A DNA stretch of 33,852 nucleotides from Desulfobacteraceae bacterium. GTDB lineage: Bacteria > Desulfobacterota > Desulfobacteria > Desulfobacterales > Desulfosalsimonadaceae. This document shows, in pieces, positions 15,671-23,684 of the stretch; positions within the stretch are counted from its first letter, which is position 1, and every line of letters begins with the position of its first letter. Location: assembly GCA_011389515.1 (NCBI GenBank), contig JAABUA010000034.1, forward strand, positions 1-33,852, given 5' to 3'. The position numbers were made by a program, and so were the translations under genes. Below the pieces are notes generated by a model that searched no databases, had not been told where the DNA came from, and saw only the letters and a list, made by a program, of their open reading frames with translations.

Positions 15671-18600
15671 ATCAACCGGCGCCGTAATGGTCGTTGGATC
15701 CGGCATCGCCGGCATACAGGCCTCTCTTGACCTTGCCAACAGCGGGTTCAAGGTCTACATGGTGGAGCGGGAATCGGCCATTGGCGGCAGAATGGCACAG
15801 CTGGACAAGACCTTTCCCACCAACGACTGCTCCATGTGCATCATATCCCCCAAGCTCGTTGAAGTCGGCAAGCACCTCAACATCGACATCCTTTCCTACG
15901 CTTCCGTGGAGGAAGTCACTGGAGAATCCGGCAATTTCACCGTGCGCATCAAGCAAAAACCCCGCTTTGTCGATCTTGACAAATGCACCGGGTGCGGCGA
16001 TTGCGCCAAGGTCTGCCCTGTGGCCCTTCCGAACGAATTCGACACCGGGCTCATTGACCGCAAAGCGGCCTACAAGCGCTATCCACAGGCAATCCCCAAT
16101 GCATACGCCATCGACAAGACGGGTGTTTCACCGTGCAAGGCCGGATGCCCGGCGGGCATTCACGTGCAGGGGTATGTGGCCCTGATCGCACAGGGCAAAT
16201 ACAGGGAGGCCCTGGCCCTGGTCCGGAAAAACAACCCTCTTCCCGCCATCTGCGGCCGGGTCTGCACCCATCCCTGTGAAACCGCCTGCACGCGCGGCAA
16301 GGTCGATGACCCCATCGCCATCATGCAACTCAAACGGTTTGTCACCGACTGGGAGTACACCCTGGAAGCACCGGATCTACCCGTGATCGAAAAAAGGCGG
16401 GAGGAAAAAGTGGCCATCATCGGCGCCGGGCCTGCCGGCCTGTCGGCCGCATATTACCTGGCCCTGGACGGTTACCGGCCGACGATCTTCGAGGCCTCTT
16501 CCGAACCCGGCGGCATGATGGTCTGGGGCATTCCCGACTACCGCCTCCCAAGGGACATTCTCAACAAGGACATCGACTTTATCAAGGCCCTGGGCGTGGA
16601 AATCAAAACCAACACCCCCATCGGTAAGGAACTTACCATAGAAGATCTGTTCGAACAGGGGTTCAAGGCGGTCTTTCTGGGTGTCGGCGCACAGAAAAGC
16701 ATGAAGCTCGGCATCGAGGGGGAAGACCTGCCGGGGGTAATGCACGGGGTGGATTATTTAAGAGACCTAAACGAGGGCAAAGAGGTTTCATTGGGCGACC
16801 GCGTGGCCGTTATTGGCGGCGGGAATGTCGCCATTGACGTGGTTCGCAGCGCTGTTCGCAAAGGCTCCGGGGAAGTTTTCATCGTCTATCGACGCAGCCG
16901 CGAGGAAATGCCCGCATTAGACGATGAAGTTTTTGAAGCAGAGGAAGAAGGCATAAAGATCCATTACCTTGCCGCACCCACGCGCGTCGTCGGCAGCAAC
17001 GGCAAGGCGACCGGGCTCGAGTGCATTCGAATGGAGCTCGGGAAGCCTGATAAAAGCGGCCGGCGGAGACCGGAGCCGGTTTCCGGCTCTGAATTTGTTT
17101 TTGAAGTTGACTCGGTTGTCCCCGCCATCGGTCAATCCATTGACCTGTCCCTGTTGCCCGATGAAAAACAATGGGGGATTTCCAGGTGGGGATCCCTTGA
17201 CGTAGACCCGGTAACTTTTGCCACCGGGGTGGATGGGGTCTTCGCCGGCGGTGACATGGTGACAGGGGCGGCCACCGTGGTTGAAGCCATCGGCGCGGGG
17301 AGAGAGGCTGCTATTTCCATCGCCCGCTACCTTCAGGGGGTCGACCTGCATGAGGGCCGGAACGTGAACCTGCCCGTGGTGGAGCTGACCCCGGAAAACG
17401 AGCAAGAAATTCCTCGCCGCCACCCGGCCATGGCGTCCGTTTCGGAACGGATATCCAACTTTAATGAAGTGCAATATGGGTTTACCGTAGAAGATGCCCT
17501 GGCCGAGGCCTCGCGATGCCTGAATTGCGGCGTCTGCAGCGAGTGCCTCCAATGCGTGGATGCCTGCCTTGCCAAGGCGGTCAATCACGAGATGACCGAG
17601 GAAATGATTACAGTCGATGTCGGCTCCATCGTGCTGGCGCCGGGGTGCGACCTTTCAGATCCGTCCCTGCGTGCGGAGTACGGGTATAACGAGTACCCCA
17701 ATGTTGTGACTTCCCTGGAGTTTGAGAGGATCCTGTCCGCGTCGGGCCCCTACCAGGGGCATATCCTGCGCCCTTCGGATAAAACCGAGCCCAAGCGGAT
17801 TGCCTGGATTCAGTGCGTCGGGTCCAGGGGTATCAACAAAGGAGATCACAGCTATTGCTCCGGGGTGTGCTGCATGTACGCCAACAAGCAGGCGGTCATC
17901 GCCAAGGAGCACTGCGAATATGACCTGGACGCGACCATTTTCTTCATGGACATGCGCACCCACGGCAAGGAGTTCGACAAATACAATACCCGGGCCGAGG
18001 AGGAAGGCGTCCGCTTTGTCCGGTCCAGGATCCACTCCGTTTTCGGCCTGCCGGACAAAAGGCTCCGGATCGTCTACGCCACCGAAGGCGGGTCCACGGC
18101 CGAAGAGGTATTCGACATGGTAGTGCTCTCCGTGGGCCTTGCCCCTGACGATGACGTCAAACTTCTTGCCGAAAGGATGGGCATCGGGCTCAACCGCCAC
18201 GGTTTTGCCGCCACGCAAGACCTGCTGCCGGTCAACACCTCCCGTGACGGAATTTTTGTCTGCGGCACCTTTCAGGAACCCAAGGACATACCGGTCTCGG
18301 TCATGGAGGCTTCGGCCGCGGCCGCAGCCGCTTCCATAAAATTAAAGGACCAGCGCTGGAGCCTGACCCGAACCAAGGAGGTGCCGCCGGAAAAGCAGTT
18401 CGAAGGCCAGGCGCCCCGAATCGGTGTCTTTGTCTGCAATTGCGGCATCAACATCGGCGGTGTGGCCGATGTCCCTGCGGTCAGGGATTATGCATCTACC
18501 CTGCCGCACGTAGTCCACGTGGAAGATAACCTGTTTACCTGCTCCCAGGACTCCCAGGAGCACATCATCAAGGTGATATCCGAAAAGGATATCAACCGCG

Positions 18601-20090
18601 TGGTTGTCGCGTCCTGTTCCCCGCGCACCCATGAGCCGCTTTTTCAGGAAACCATTGAGAACGCCGGGCTAAACAAGTACCTTTTTGAAATGGCCAACAT
18701 CCGGGACCAGAACACCTGGGTCCACATGGACAATCCGGAAAAAGCGACCGCCAAGGCCAAGGACCTGGTACGCATGGCCGTGGCCAAAGCGGCCCTGGCC
18801 AGGCCACTTCACCAGGTGAGCCGCGACGTAAACAGTTCCGTCCTGGTTGTGGGCGGGGGTGTTTCCGGGATGGAAGCGGCCATCGGACTTGCCGATCAGG
18901 GTTTTACAGCCCACCTGGTTGAAAAAGCGCCAGAGCTTGGGGGCGTGGCCAGGCATCTCACATCCACCTGGCAGGGGGAAGATATACCCGCCTACCTTGC
19001 ATCGCTTATTGGCAGGGTGACCGGCCATGAAAACATCAACCTCTATTTAAACAGCCGGATAACGGATACAACGGGTTCCCTGGGCAGCTTTATCACTACC
19101 GTTTCGCTTTCCGGTGAAGAGGGAAATACGCTTTCCGTGGAGCACGGCGCCACCATCATCGCCACTGGCGGTAAGGAAGACAAGCCTGCCCAATACCTGT
19201 ACGGCGAGCATCCCGATGTCCTGACGCACCTGGAAATGGACCAGGCCCTGGTCAAAAACGACCCCCGTGTCGACAGCCTCAAATCCATTGTCTTTATTCA
19301 ATGCGTGGGCTCGCGGGATGAAAACCGGCCATACTGCAGCAAGATATGCTGCACGCACAGCCTCAAAAGCGCCCTGGCGGTTAAGAAAAGAAGGCCCAAG
19401 GCCAGGGTGTTTATCCTATACAGGGATATCCGGTCATATGGATTCAGGGAAGACCTGTACCAGAAAGCAAGGGAAAAAGGCATTATCTTTATCCGTTATG
19501 ACCTGCGCAAGAAGCCCGAGGTAACCCTGGGCCGGGATAAAAAGCCGGTCGTCACGGTTGAAGACCACGTTCTCCGGATGCCCGTCAGGGTATCCCCCGA
19601 CCTTCTGGTCCTGGCCACGGGTATCGTTGCCGAGAGCAATAAAGCCCTGTTCGAACTGTTCAAGGTGCCGGTCAACAATGACGGGTTCCTGGTGGAAGCC
19701 CATGCCAAGCTGCGGCCGGTTGATTTTTCGTCCGACGGCCTGTTCGTGGCCGGGCTGGCCCATTACCCCAAACCCCTGGAAGAAAGCATTGCCCAGGCCC
19801 GCGCGGCCGTGGCAAGGGCGGTAACGATAGTCTCCAGGGATTCGATCATGGTCGGCGGCGTGGTCGCCGTGGTGGAACCGGAGAAATGCTCGGTCTGCCT
19901 GACCTGCGTACGGACCTGCCCATATGGAATCCCCTTTATTCACGAGGACGGCTATGCGGTCATTGAACCGTTTGAATGCCATGGCTGCGGTGCCTGCGCC
20001 GCGGAGTGCCCGGGCAAAGCGATAACGCTGAAGCATTATACCGATGACCAGATCATGGCCAAAACCGACGCCCTTTTCCGGGTGGCCTGA
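15660..20090 (+). CDS. hdrA: Large HdrA: two HdrA modules with a GltD-like insertion (HdrL-type)
   Basis: This 1476-aa cytoplasmic flavo-Fe-S protein has a composite order. HdrA module 1 starts with an FAD fold (10-40), CxxCxxCxxxCP (109-120) and then a GltD-type unit inserted at about 155-570. The insert has the Cys-rich N-terminal domain, the FAD motif GAGPAGLSAAYYL and the NAD(P)H motif GGGNVAIDVV. Module 1 resumes at about 610 (CLNCGVCSECLQC) with the YCSGVCC motif. Module 2 begins near 918, has a second FAD motif (about 1060) and YCSKICC, and ends in two [4Fe-4S] ferredoxin motifs (from about 1409). HdrA is the flavin-bifurcating subunit of Hdr complexes; the insert suggests NAD(P)H as a partner. 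GTG start with AAAGGAGG; 11-bp overlap with the preceding gene. Confidence 0.93.
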   Translation: MTNKSTGAVMVVGSGIAGIQASLDLANSGFKVYMVERESAIGGRMAQLDKTFPTNDCSMCIISPKLVEVGKHLNIDILSYASVEEVTGESGNFTVRIKQKPRFVDLDKCTGCGDCAKVCPVALPNEFDTGLIDRKAAYKRYPQAIPNAYAIDKTGVSPCKAGCPAGIHVQGYVALIAQGKYREALALVRKNNPLPAICGRVCTHPCETACTRGKVDDPIAIMQLKRFVTDWEYTLEAPDLPVIEKRREEKVAIIGAGPAGLSAAYYLALDGYRPTIFEASSEPGGMMVWGIPDYRLPRDILNKDIDFIKALGVEIKTNTPIGKELTIEDLFEQGFKAVFLGVGAQKSMKLGIEGEDLPGVMHGVDYLRDLNEGKEVSLGDRVAVIGGGNVAIDVVRSAVRKGSGEVFIVYRRSREEMPALDDEVFEAEEEGIKIHYLAAPTRVVGSNGKATGLECIRMELGKPDKSGRRRPEPVSGSEFVFEVDSVVPAIGQSIDLSLLPDEKQWGISRWGSLDVDPVTFATGVDGVFAGGDMVTGAATVVEAIGAGREAAISIARYLQGVDLHEGRNVNLPVVELTPENEQEIPRRHPAMASVSERISNFNEVQYGFTVEDALAEASRCLNCGVCSECLQCVDACLAKAVNHEMTEEMITVDVGSIVLAPGCDLSDPSLRAEYGYNEYPNVVTSLEFERILSASGPYQGHILRPSDKTEPKRIAWIQCVGSRGINKGDHSYCSGVCCMYANKQAVIAKEHCEYDLDATIFFMDMRTHGKEFDKYNTRAEEEGVRFVRSRIHSVFGLPDKRLRIVYATEGGSTAEEVFDMVVLSVGLAPDDDVKLLAERMGIGLNRHGFAATQDLLPVNTSRDGIFVCGTFQEPKDIPVSVMEASAAAAAASIKLKDQRWSLTRTKEVPPEKQFEGQAPRIGVFVCNCGINIGGVADVPAVRDYASTLPHVVHVEDNLFTCSQDSQEHIIKVISEKDINRVVVASCSPRTHEPLFQETIENAGLNKYLFEMANIRDQNTWVHMDNPEKATAKAKDLVRMAVAKAALARPLHQVSRDVNSSVLVVGGGVSGMEAAIGLADQGFTAHLVEKAPELGGVARHLTSTWQGEDIPAYLASLIGRVTGHENINLYLNSRITDTTGSLGSFITTVSLSGEEGNTLSVEHGATIIATGGKEDKPAQYLYGEHPDVLTHLEMDQALVKNDPRVDSLKSIVFIQCVGSRDENRPYCSKICCTHSLKSALAVKKRRPKARVFILYRDIRSYGFREDLYQKAREKGIIFIRYDLRKKPEVTLGRDKKPVVTVEDHVLRMPVRVSPDLLVLATGIVAESNKALFELFKVPVNNDGFLVEAHAKLRPVDFSSDGLFVAGLAHYPKPLEESIAQARAAVARAVTIVSRDSIMVGGVVAVVEPEKCSVCLTCVRTCPYGIPFIHEDGYAVIEPFECHGCGACAAECPGKAITLKHYTDDQIMAKTDALFRVA

Positions 20091-20142
20091 AGCGGTATCG
20101 TTTTATGCATGCTGTAGAAACCTTGATAGCGGGAGAAAGATC

Positions 20143-20568
20143 ATGACAAGCAGTTTTGAACCGAGAATCATTGCCTTTTGCTGCCAGTACTGAGCGTACG
20201 CAGCCGGGGACCTGGCAGGTTCCCTGAGGCTTTCCTATCCCACGGGGGTAAAAATTATCCAAGTGCCATGCACCGGCAGGGTCGACATCATCCACCTTTT
20301 AAACGCTTTTGAAGACGGCGCGGATGGCGTTTATGTGGCCGGCTGCCTGGAAGGGGAATGCCACTTCAGCACGGGAAATATCAAAGCCCGCAAAAAGGTG
20401 GCCTATGTCAAAAAGGTACTTGAAGCTATCGGCATCGAGCCCCAGCGGGTGGCCATGTACAACCTCTCCTCCGCACAGGGGCAGCGGTTCGCCGAAATTG
20501 CAAAGGAAATGGTGGACACGATCACAGCCATCGGCCCGACGCCGGTCAAAGACAGCAAAGCGGCTTGA
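20143..20568 (+). CDS. mvhD: MvhD/FrhD-type electron-transfer subunit, selenoprotein with in-frame UGA
   Basis: The full frame from ATG 20143 is 141 aa when the TGA at 20191-20193 is read as Sec17. MvhD proteins start with a CxWC motif followed by Y/AGADLAG; here it is C13-C14-Q-Y-U17-AYAAGDLAG, so Sec replaces a conserved cluster Cys. The rest is canonical: VPCTGRVD, GADGVYVAGCLEGECHF, and NYK-like GNIKARKKV. The [2Fe-2S] protein passes electrons between HdrA and a partner enzyme. If UGA were read as a stop, a gene finder would start at about 20263 and lose the whole cluster motif. It lies 52 bp after hdrA. Confidence 0.9.
20191..20224 (+). promoter_or_regulatory. UGA selenocysteine codon and SECIS-like hairpin in mvhD
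   Basis: The TGA is 20191-20193. GGGGACCT (20206-20213) pairs with AGGTTCCC (20217-20224), with one G-U pair, closing a tiny loop; opening the last pair gives loop TGGCA. The loop GG lies 20-21 nt after the UGA. Position and loop match the element in the upstream HdrC/HdrB gene. Confidence 0.75.
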
Positions 20569-20614
20569 TGGCGCCGACTCCTGGGAAACATCAATTTTAC
20601 GCACGAGGTGAATT

Positions 20615-21283
20615 ATGATTGTTGCAGACTCCAAACCGCTGCAGGAAATACTGGCCATGGTCAGGGAGTACAAAAAAATACTCATCGTCGGGTGCAAGGG
20701 CTGCGTCACCGTCTGCAACGTGGGCGGCGCCAAGGAGGTCGAGGTCCTGCGCGCTTCCCTCATGATAGACGGGAAAAAGGAAGGCTCCCCGCCGGATATA
20801 GACACCATGGTTATCGAGCGCCAGTGCGACAACGAGTATGTGGAGACGCTGAGAGACAATATCGATGCCTATGACGCGGTGCTGTCGATGGCCTGCGGCG
20901 TAGGCCCCCAGTTTCTTTCCGAGGCCTACCCCGAACAGAAATTTTTTCCGGCGGTGAACACCAGCTTCTACGGAGGGGCCGTCGCTCACGGCATCTGGGA
21001 AGAGCGATGTGCGGGCTGCGGAACCTGTATCATCCATTACTTTGACGGCCTCTGCCCCGTCGCCAGGTGCGCAAAAAGCCTTCTGCACGGTCCCTGCGGC
21101 GGATCGGCCGACGGTATCTGCGAGGTATCCAAGGAAACGGTCTGCATTTGGGACACGATCGTGAAAAAAAAGATAGCCCAGGGACGCATCGAAGACCTGT
21201 TTGTTCTTCAGGAACCCAGGGACTGGCGAACTGCCAGGGACGGCGGTCCCAGGCGGAGCATCCGGGAAACACTGGCCGAGTGA
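20615..21283 (+). CDS. metV: MetV, zinc/Fe-S partner subunit of methylenetetrahydrofolate reductase
   Basis: This 222-aa protein is of the MTHFR C-terminal/MetV type. The N-terminal half has VGCKGCVTVCNVGG (C27, C30, C34), and the C-terminal half carries the family's dense Cys block CAGCGTC...LCPVARCAKSLLHGPCGG. In Moorella MetV pairs with MetF and links it to HdrABC-MvhD. Here it sits between mvhD and metF, so the same role is likely: moving electrons from the Hdr/MvhD module to the flavin of MetF. The ribosome site is GAGGTG. Cys motifs appear intact. Confidence 0.92.
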   Translation: MIVADSKPLQEILAMVREYKKILIVGCKGCVTVCNVGGAKEVEVLRASLMIDGKKEGSPPDIDTMVIERQCDNEYVETLRDNIDAYDAVLSMACGVGPQFLSEAYPEQKFFPAVNTSFYGGAVAHGIWEERCAGCGTCIIHYFDGLCPVARCAKSLLHGPCGGSADGICEVSKETVCIWDTIVKKKIAQGRIEDLFVLQEPRDWRTARDGGPRRSIRETLAE

Positions 21284-21322
21284 TCATCGAAACGAGATAA
21301 GCGATAATAAGGAGAGACGCCG

Positions 21323-22255
21323 ATGAGCGACTTGAAATCTGGCAGCAACTTAGAAAAAGTCCTTAAGGCCGGCCACTTTGCCTTCACCGGGGAGTGCGGC
21401 CCGCCCAGGGGAGCCAACGTGGAACATTTCACGGAAAAGCTGAGCCACCTGAAAGGCAATGTCGATGCCGTCAACATAACCGACAACCAGACTGCGGTGG
21501 CCCGGATGTCCAGTCTGGCAGCATCCCACATTGCCATCCATGAAGGCCTGGAGCCCAATTTCCAGATGGTTTGCAGGGACAGAAATCGCCTGGCCATGAT
21601 CAGCGACATCCTGGGCGCGCATGCCCTTGGCATTCGCAACATGCTTTGCCTGTCCGGGGACCACCAGACGTTCGGGAACTGCCCCGAGGCCAAAAATGTT
21701 CACGATATCGACTCCATGCAGCTTATCCGGATGGTTACGCAGATGCGCGACGAGGGCGTGTTTTTGGATGGCGACGACATTGACTTGCCGCCGAAGCTCT
21801 TTGTCGGAGCCGCCAGCAATCCTTTTGCCGATCCCTTTGAATACCGGGTATATCGGCTGAAAAACAAGATCAACGCCGGCGCTGATTTTATCCAGACCCA
21901 GTGCATTTACAATATGGAAAAGTTCCGCGAGTTCATGAAAATGGTTGTGGATATGGGGCTGCATGAGAAATGTTATATTCTGGCCGGCGTTACGCCCATG
22001 AAGAACGCGGGAATGGCTAATTACATGAAAAAATTCGTTCCCGGAATGGAGATCCCGGACGCCCTGATAAAAAGGCTGAAAGGAGTGGAAAAGGCAGCCC
22101 AGCCCGAAGAGGGGATCCGGTTCGCCCTGGAGCAGGTAGAGGAGTTCAAGGAGATGGAGGGCGTGGCAGGCGTCCACATGATGGCCATTGAATGGGAGCA
22201 TAAGGTGCCGGAAATCGCGGAACGGGCCGGCATGCTGCCGCGGCCTTCCGTATAG
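21323..22255 (+). CDS. metF: Methylenetetrahydrofolate reductase MetF
   Basis: This 310-aa protein is a standard acetogen/sulfate-reducer type MetF. It contains the catalytic Glu E24 in FTGECGPPRG, NITDNQTA, RDRNRL, the FAD loop SGDHQ (D113) and the substrate Gln region FIQTQ (Q191/Q193). It interconverts 5,10-methylene- and 5-methyl-tetrahydrofolate, in either direction depending on whether the Wood-Ljungdahl pathway runs reductively or oxidatively. The start has AAGGAG. It is the last gene of the operon, 67 bp before the terminator hairpin. The MetF-like proteins at 13468 and 28247 lack several of these motifs. Confidence 0.95.
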   Translation: MSDLKSGSNLEKVLKAGHFAFTGECGPPRGANVEHFTEKLSHLKGNVDAVNITDNQTAVARMSSLAASHIAIHEGLEPNFQMVCRDRNRLAMISDILGAHALGIRNMLCLSGDHQTFGNCPEAKNVHDIDSMQLIRMVTQMRDEGVFLDGDDIDLPPKLFVGAASNPFADPFEYRVYRLKNKINAGADFIQTQCIYNMEKFREFMKMVVDMGLHEKCYILAGVTPMKNAGMANYMKKFVPGMEIPDALIKRLKGVEKAAQPEEGIRFALEQVEEFKEMEGVAGVHMMAIEWEHKVPEIAERAGMLPRPSV

Positions 22256-22322
22256 ACCCGGCAAAATCCTGCCCGAACACTTCCCATTATCAAGGGGCCG
22301 GCAACCCTTGATGCAAATCGCC

Positions 22323-22360
22323 ACAGGGGCGATGCAAATTGCATCGCCCCTGTATTTATA
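22323..22360 (+). terminator. Strong hairpin terminator at the end of the hdr/met operon
   Basis: ACAGGGGCGATGCAA (22323-22337) and TTGCATCGCCCCTGT (22339-22353) are exact reverse complements separated by one base, followed by ATTTATAT. The stem lies 68 bp after the metF stop. It has no long T-run but is by far the strongest hairpin seen here, and the position fits operon termination. Confidence 0.7.
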
Positions 22361-22577
22361 TCAAAATCAGTAAATTACAACAAAAATTCCGTTCCTCGGG
22401 TAACAAATTGCAGCATTTTTCAGCATTCTGCGCAATAACCGGGTTCGTCCCGCCGCCACGTTATGCCTTTTCCCTGTAATCGCACCGCACAACCCAACCC
22501 TGTAATGCACGCTAAAACCCACATTATTTTGCGCTCCGCACGATGTACATAAAAGCCGGGTTGCCTTTCAAAACCAT
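22361..22577. other. Regulatory spacer upstream of the sigma-54 promoter
   Basis: No gene is seen. This is where enhancer sites for an NtrC-type activator would be expected. TTGCAG (22406-22411) and CTGCGCAA (22428-22435) form a loose inverted pair that could be such a site. This is speculative. Confidence 0.3.
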
Positions 22578-22593
22578 TGGCACGGCTTGTGCA
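22578..22593 (+). promoter_or_regulatory. Sigma-54 (-24/-12) promoter
   Basis: TGGCACGGCTTGTGCA matches the sigma-54 consensus TGGCACG-N4-TTGCW at all but one defined position, with correct GG-to-GC spacing. It lies 69 bp upstream of the Cys-cluster/GcvH-like gene. A sigma-54 activator with GAFTGA is encoded nearby at 24286-25641, so a regulatory link is likely. Confidence 0.8.
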
Positions 22594-22661
22594 ATACTCA
22601 TAACCAAAACGAAATGTCAAAACAAACCCCTTTTCATCACCCCTAAACCAAGGAGGCAGAT

Positions 22662-23579
22662 ATGAATAAGCATACATCCAAAGAAAAAAAAACCGGACAA
22701 CCCTTCATCTATGGCATGGCCAACAATCAATGCGTCTGGAGCCGCGCCGGAGTGGTCAAGCCCATTATCTGCATGAATGCCTTCGACTGCCTCGACTGCG
22801 ATTTCGACCGCAAAGTGCAGGCCGATTTTGAAACCCGTGGCCGCACTGACCAACAGCCGTCCTCCGATCCCCGCCCGGTCCGCCTGCGCATGCTCATCAA
22901 CCAGCGCAAATGCCGGCACATGCTTTCCGGAAGGTTGGCCTACAAGCTTTGCGGGCACGGCTATGACTGCGTACGCTGCCCCTACGACCAGATGCTTGAA
23001 GACAATGGCATTCTCACAACGCTGAGCGAACCGCAGTGCGATCACGCATCAGGCTTCAACGTGGCCCGGGACTACTACTATCACCACGGCCACACCTGGG
23101 CGCGGGTTGAATACGGCGGCCTCGTGCGAGTGGGCATGGACGATTTTGCCCTCCGCCTGCTGGGCCCCCAGGACAAAATTGAACTGCTCGGGCTTGGGGA
23201 AGTTGTGGCCCAGGATCACCCCCATGCGAAGATCGCTCGCGGCGGCCACACTGCTCAGCCGTTGAGCCCCGTGGACGGCAAGGTGGTGGCTGTCAACGCC
23301 AAGCTCAAGGGCCAAACCGACACCGCAAACCATTCGCCCTACGGGGAAGGCTGGTTCATGGTCATCAAGCCTACAAATCTGCGACGCAACCTGAAAAACC
23401 TGCTTTTCGGCACAGAAAGCATGGCGTGGATGGACGATGAATCACAACGGCTCACCAGCCTGCTTTCCGAAACCGCGGGATACCGCCTGGCCGCCACCGG
23501 CGGCGAAGCCATCAGCGACATTTACGGCAGCGTTCCCAACGCCGATTGGAACCGTCTTATCAGGGAATTTCTTTTATAG
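22662..23579 (+). CDS. Tandem Cys-cluster protein with a lysine-less GcvH-like domain
   Basis: This 305-aa protein has two N-terminal motifs with identical spacing, C-x12-C-x5-C-x2-C (C24/37/43/46 and C84/97/103/106), each likely to bind a metal or Fe-S cluster. A GcvH-like biotinyl/lipoyl fold follows (about 140-215: HTWARVEYGG, VGMDDFALRLLG, LSPVDGKVVAVNAKL). In GcvH the lipoylated Lys sits ten residues before the SP turn; the aligned stretch ARGGHTAQPLSP has Gly there and no nearby Lys. It is therefore probably not lipoylated and not a glycine-cleavage carrier. The start has an AAGGAGG site. It is expected to be sigma-54 dependent and regulated by the convergent NtrC-type system. Function unknown. 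Confidence 0.75.
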   Translation: MNKHTSKEKKTGQPFIYGMANNQCVWSRAGVVKPIICMNAFDCLDCDFDRKVQADFETRGRTDQQPSSDPRPVRLRMLINQRKCRHMLSGRLAYKLCGHGYDCVRCPYDQMLEDNGILTTLSEPQCDHASGFNVARDYYYHHGHTWARVEYGGLVRVGMDDFALRLLGPQDKIELLGLGEVVAQDHPHAKIARGGHTAQPLSPVDGKVVAVNAKLKGQTDTANHSPYGEGWFMVIKPTNLRRNLKNLLFGTESMAWMDDESQRLTSLLSETAGYRLAATGGEAISDIYGSVPNADWNRLIREFLL

Positions 23580-23606
23580 GCAGGCCTTGTCCGAAAATTA
23601 CTCACT

Positions 23607-23663
23607 TGCAGGGCCACCCACAAGGGGTGACCCTGCATTCCCATGATGGTTGCAGCCATCATG
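23607..23663. terminator. Paired hairpins between convergent genes
   Basis: Two strong inverted repeats lie between the GcvH-like gene and the archaemetzincin gene. One is TGCAGGG...CCCTGCA with inner CACCC/GGGTG (23607-23637). The other is CATGATGG...CCATCATG (23642-23663). There is no long T-run on either strand, but the location suits a bidirectional terminator. Confidence 0.5.
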
Positions 23664-23684
23664 ACCCCCAAGACCGGCGACAGC

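Noticed and set aside
20263..20568. Short MvhD starting after the TGA
   Set aside because: It would lack the conserved N-terminal cluster motif that is encoded in frame upstream with its own start and Shine-Dalgarno.
22662..23579. Functional glycine cleavage H protein
   Set aside because: The lipoyl-lysine position is not Lys, the N-terminal Cys repeats are foreign to GcvH, and no gcvT or gcvP gene adjoins.
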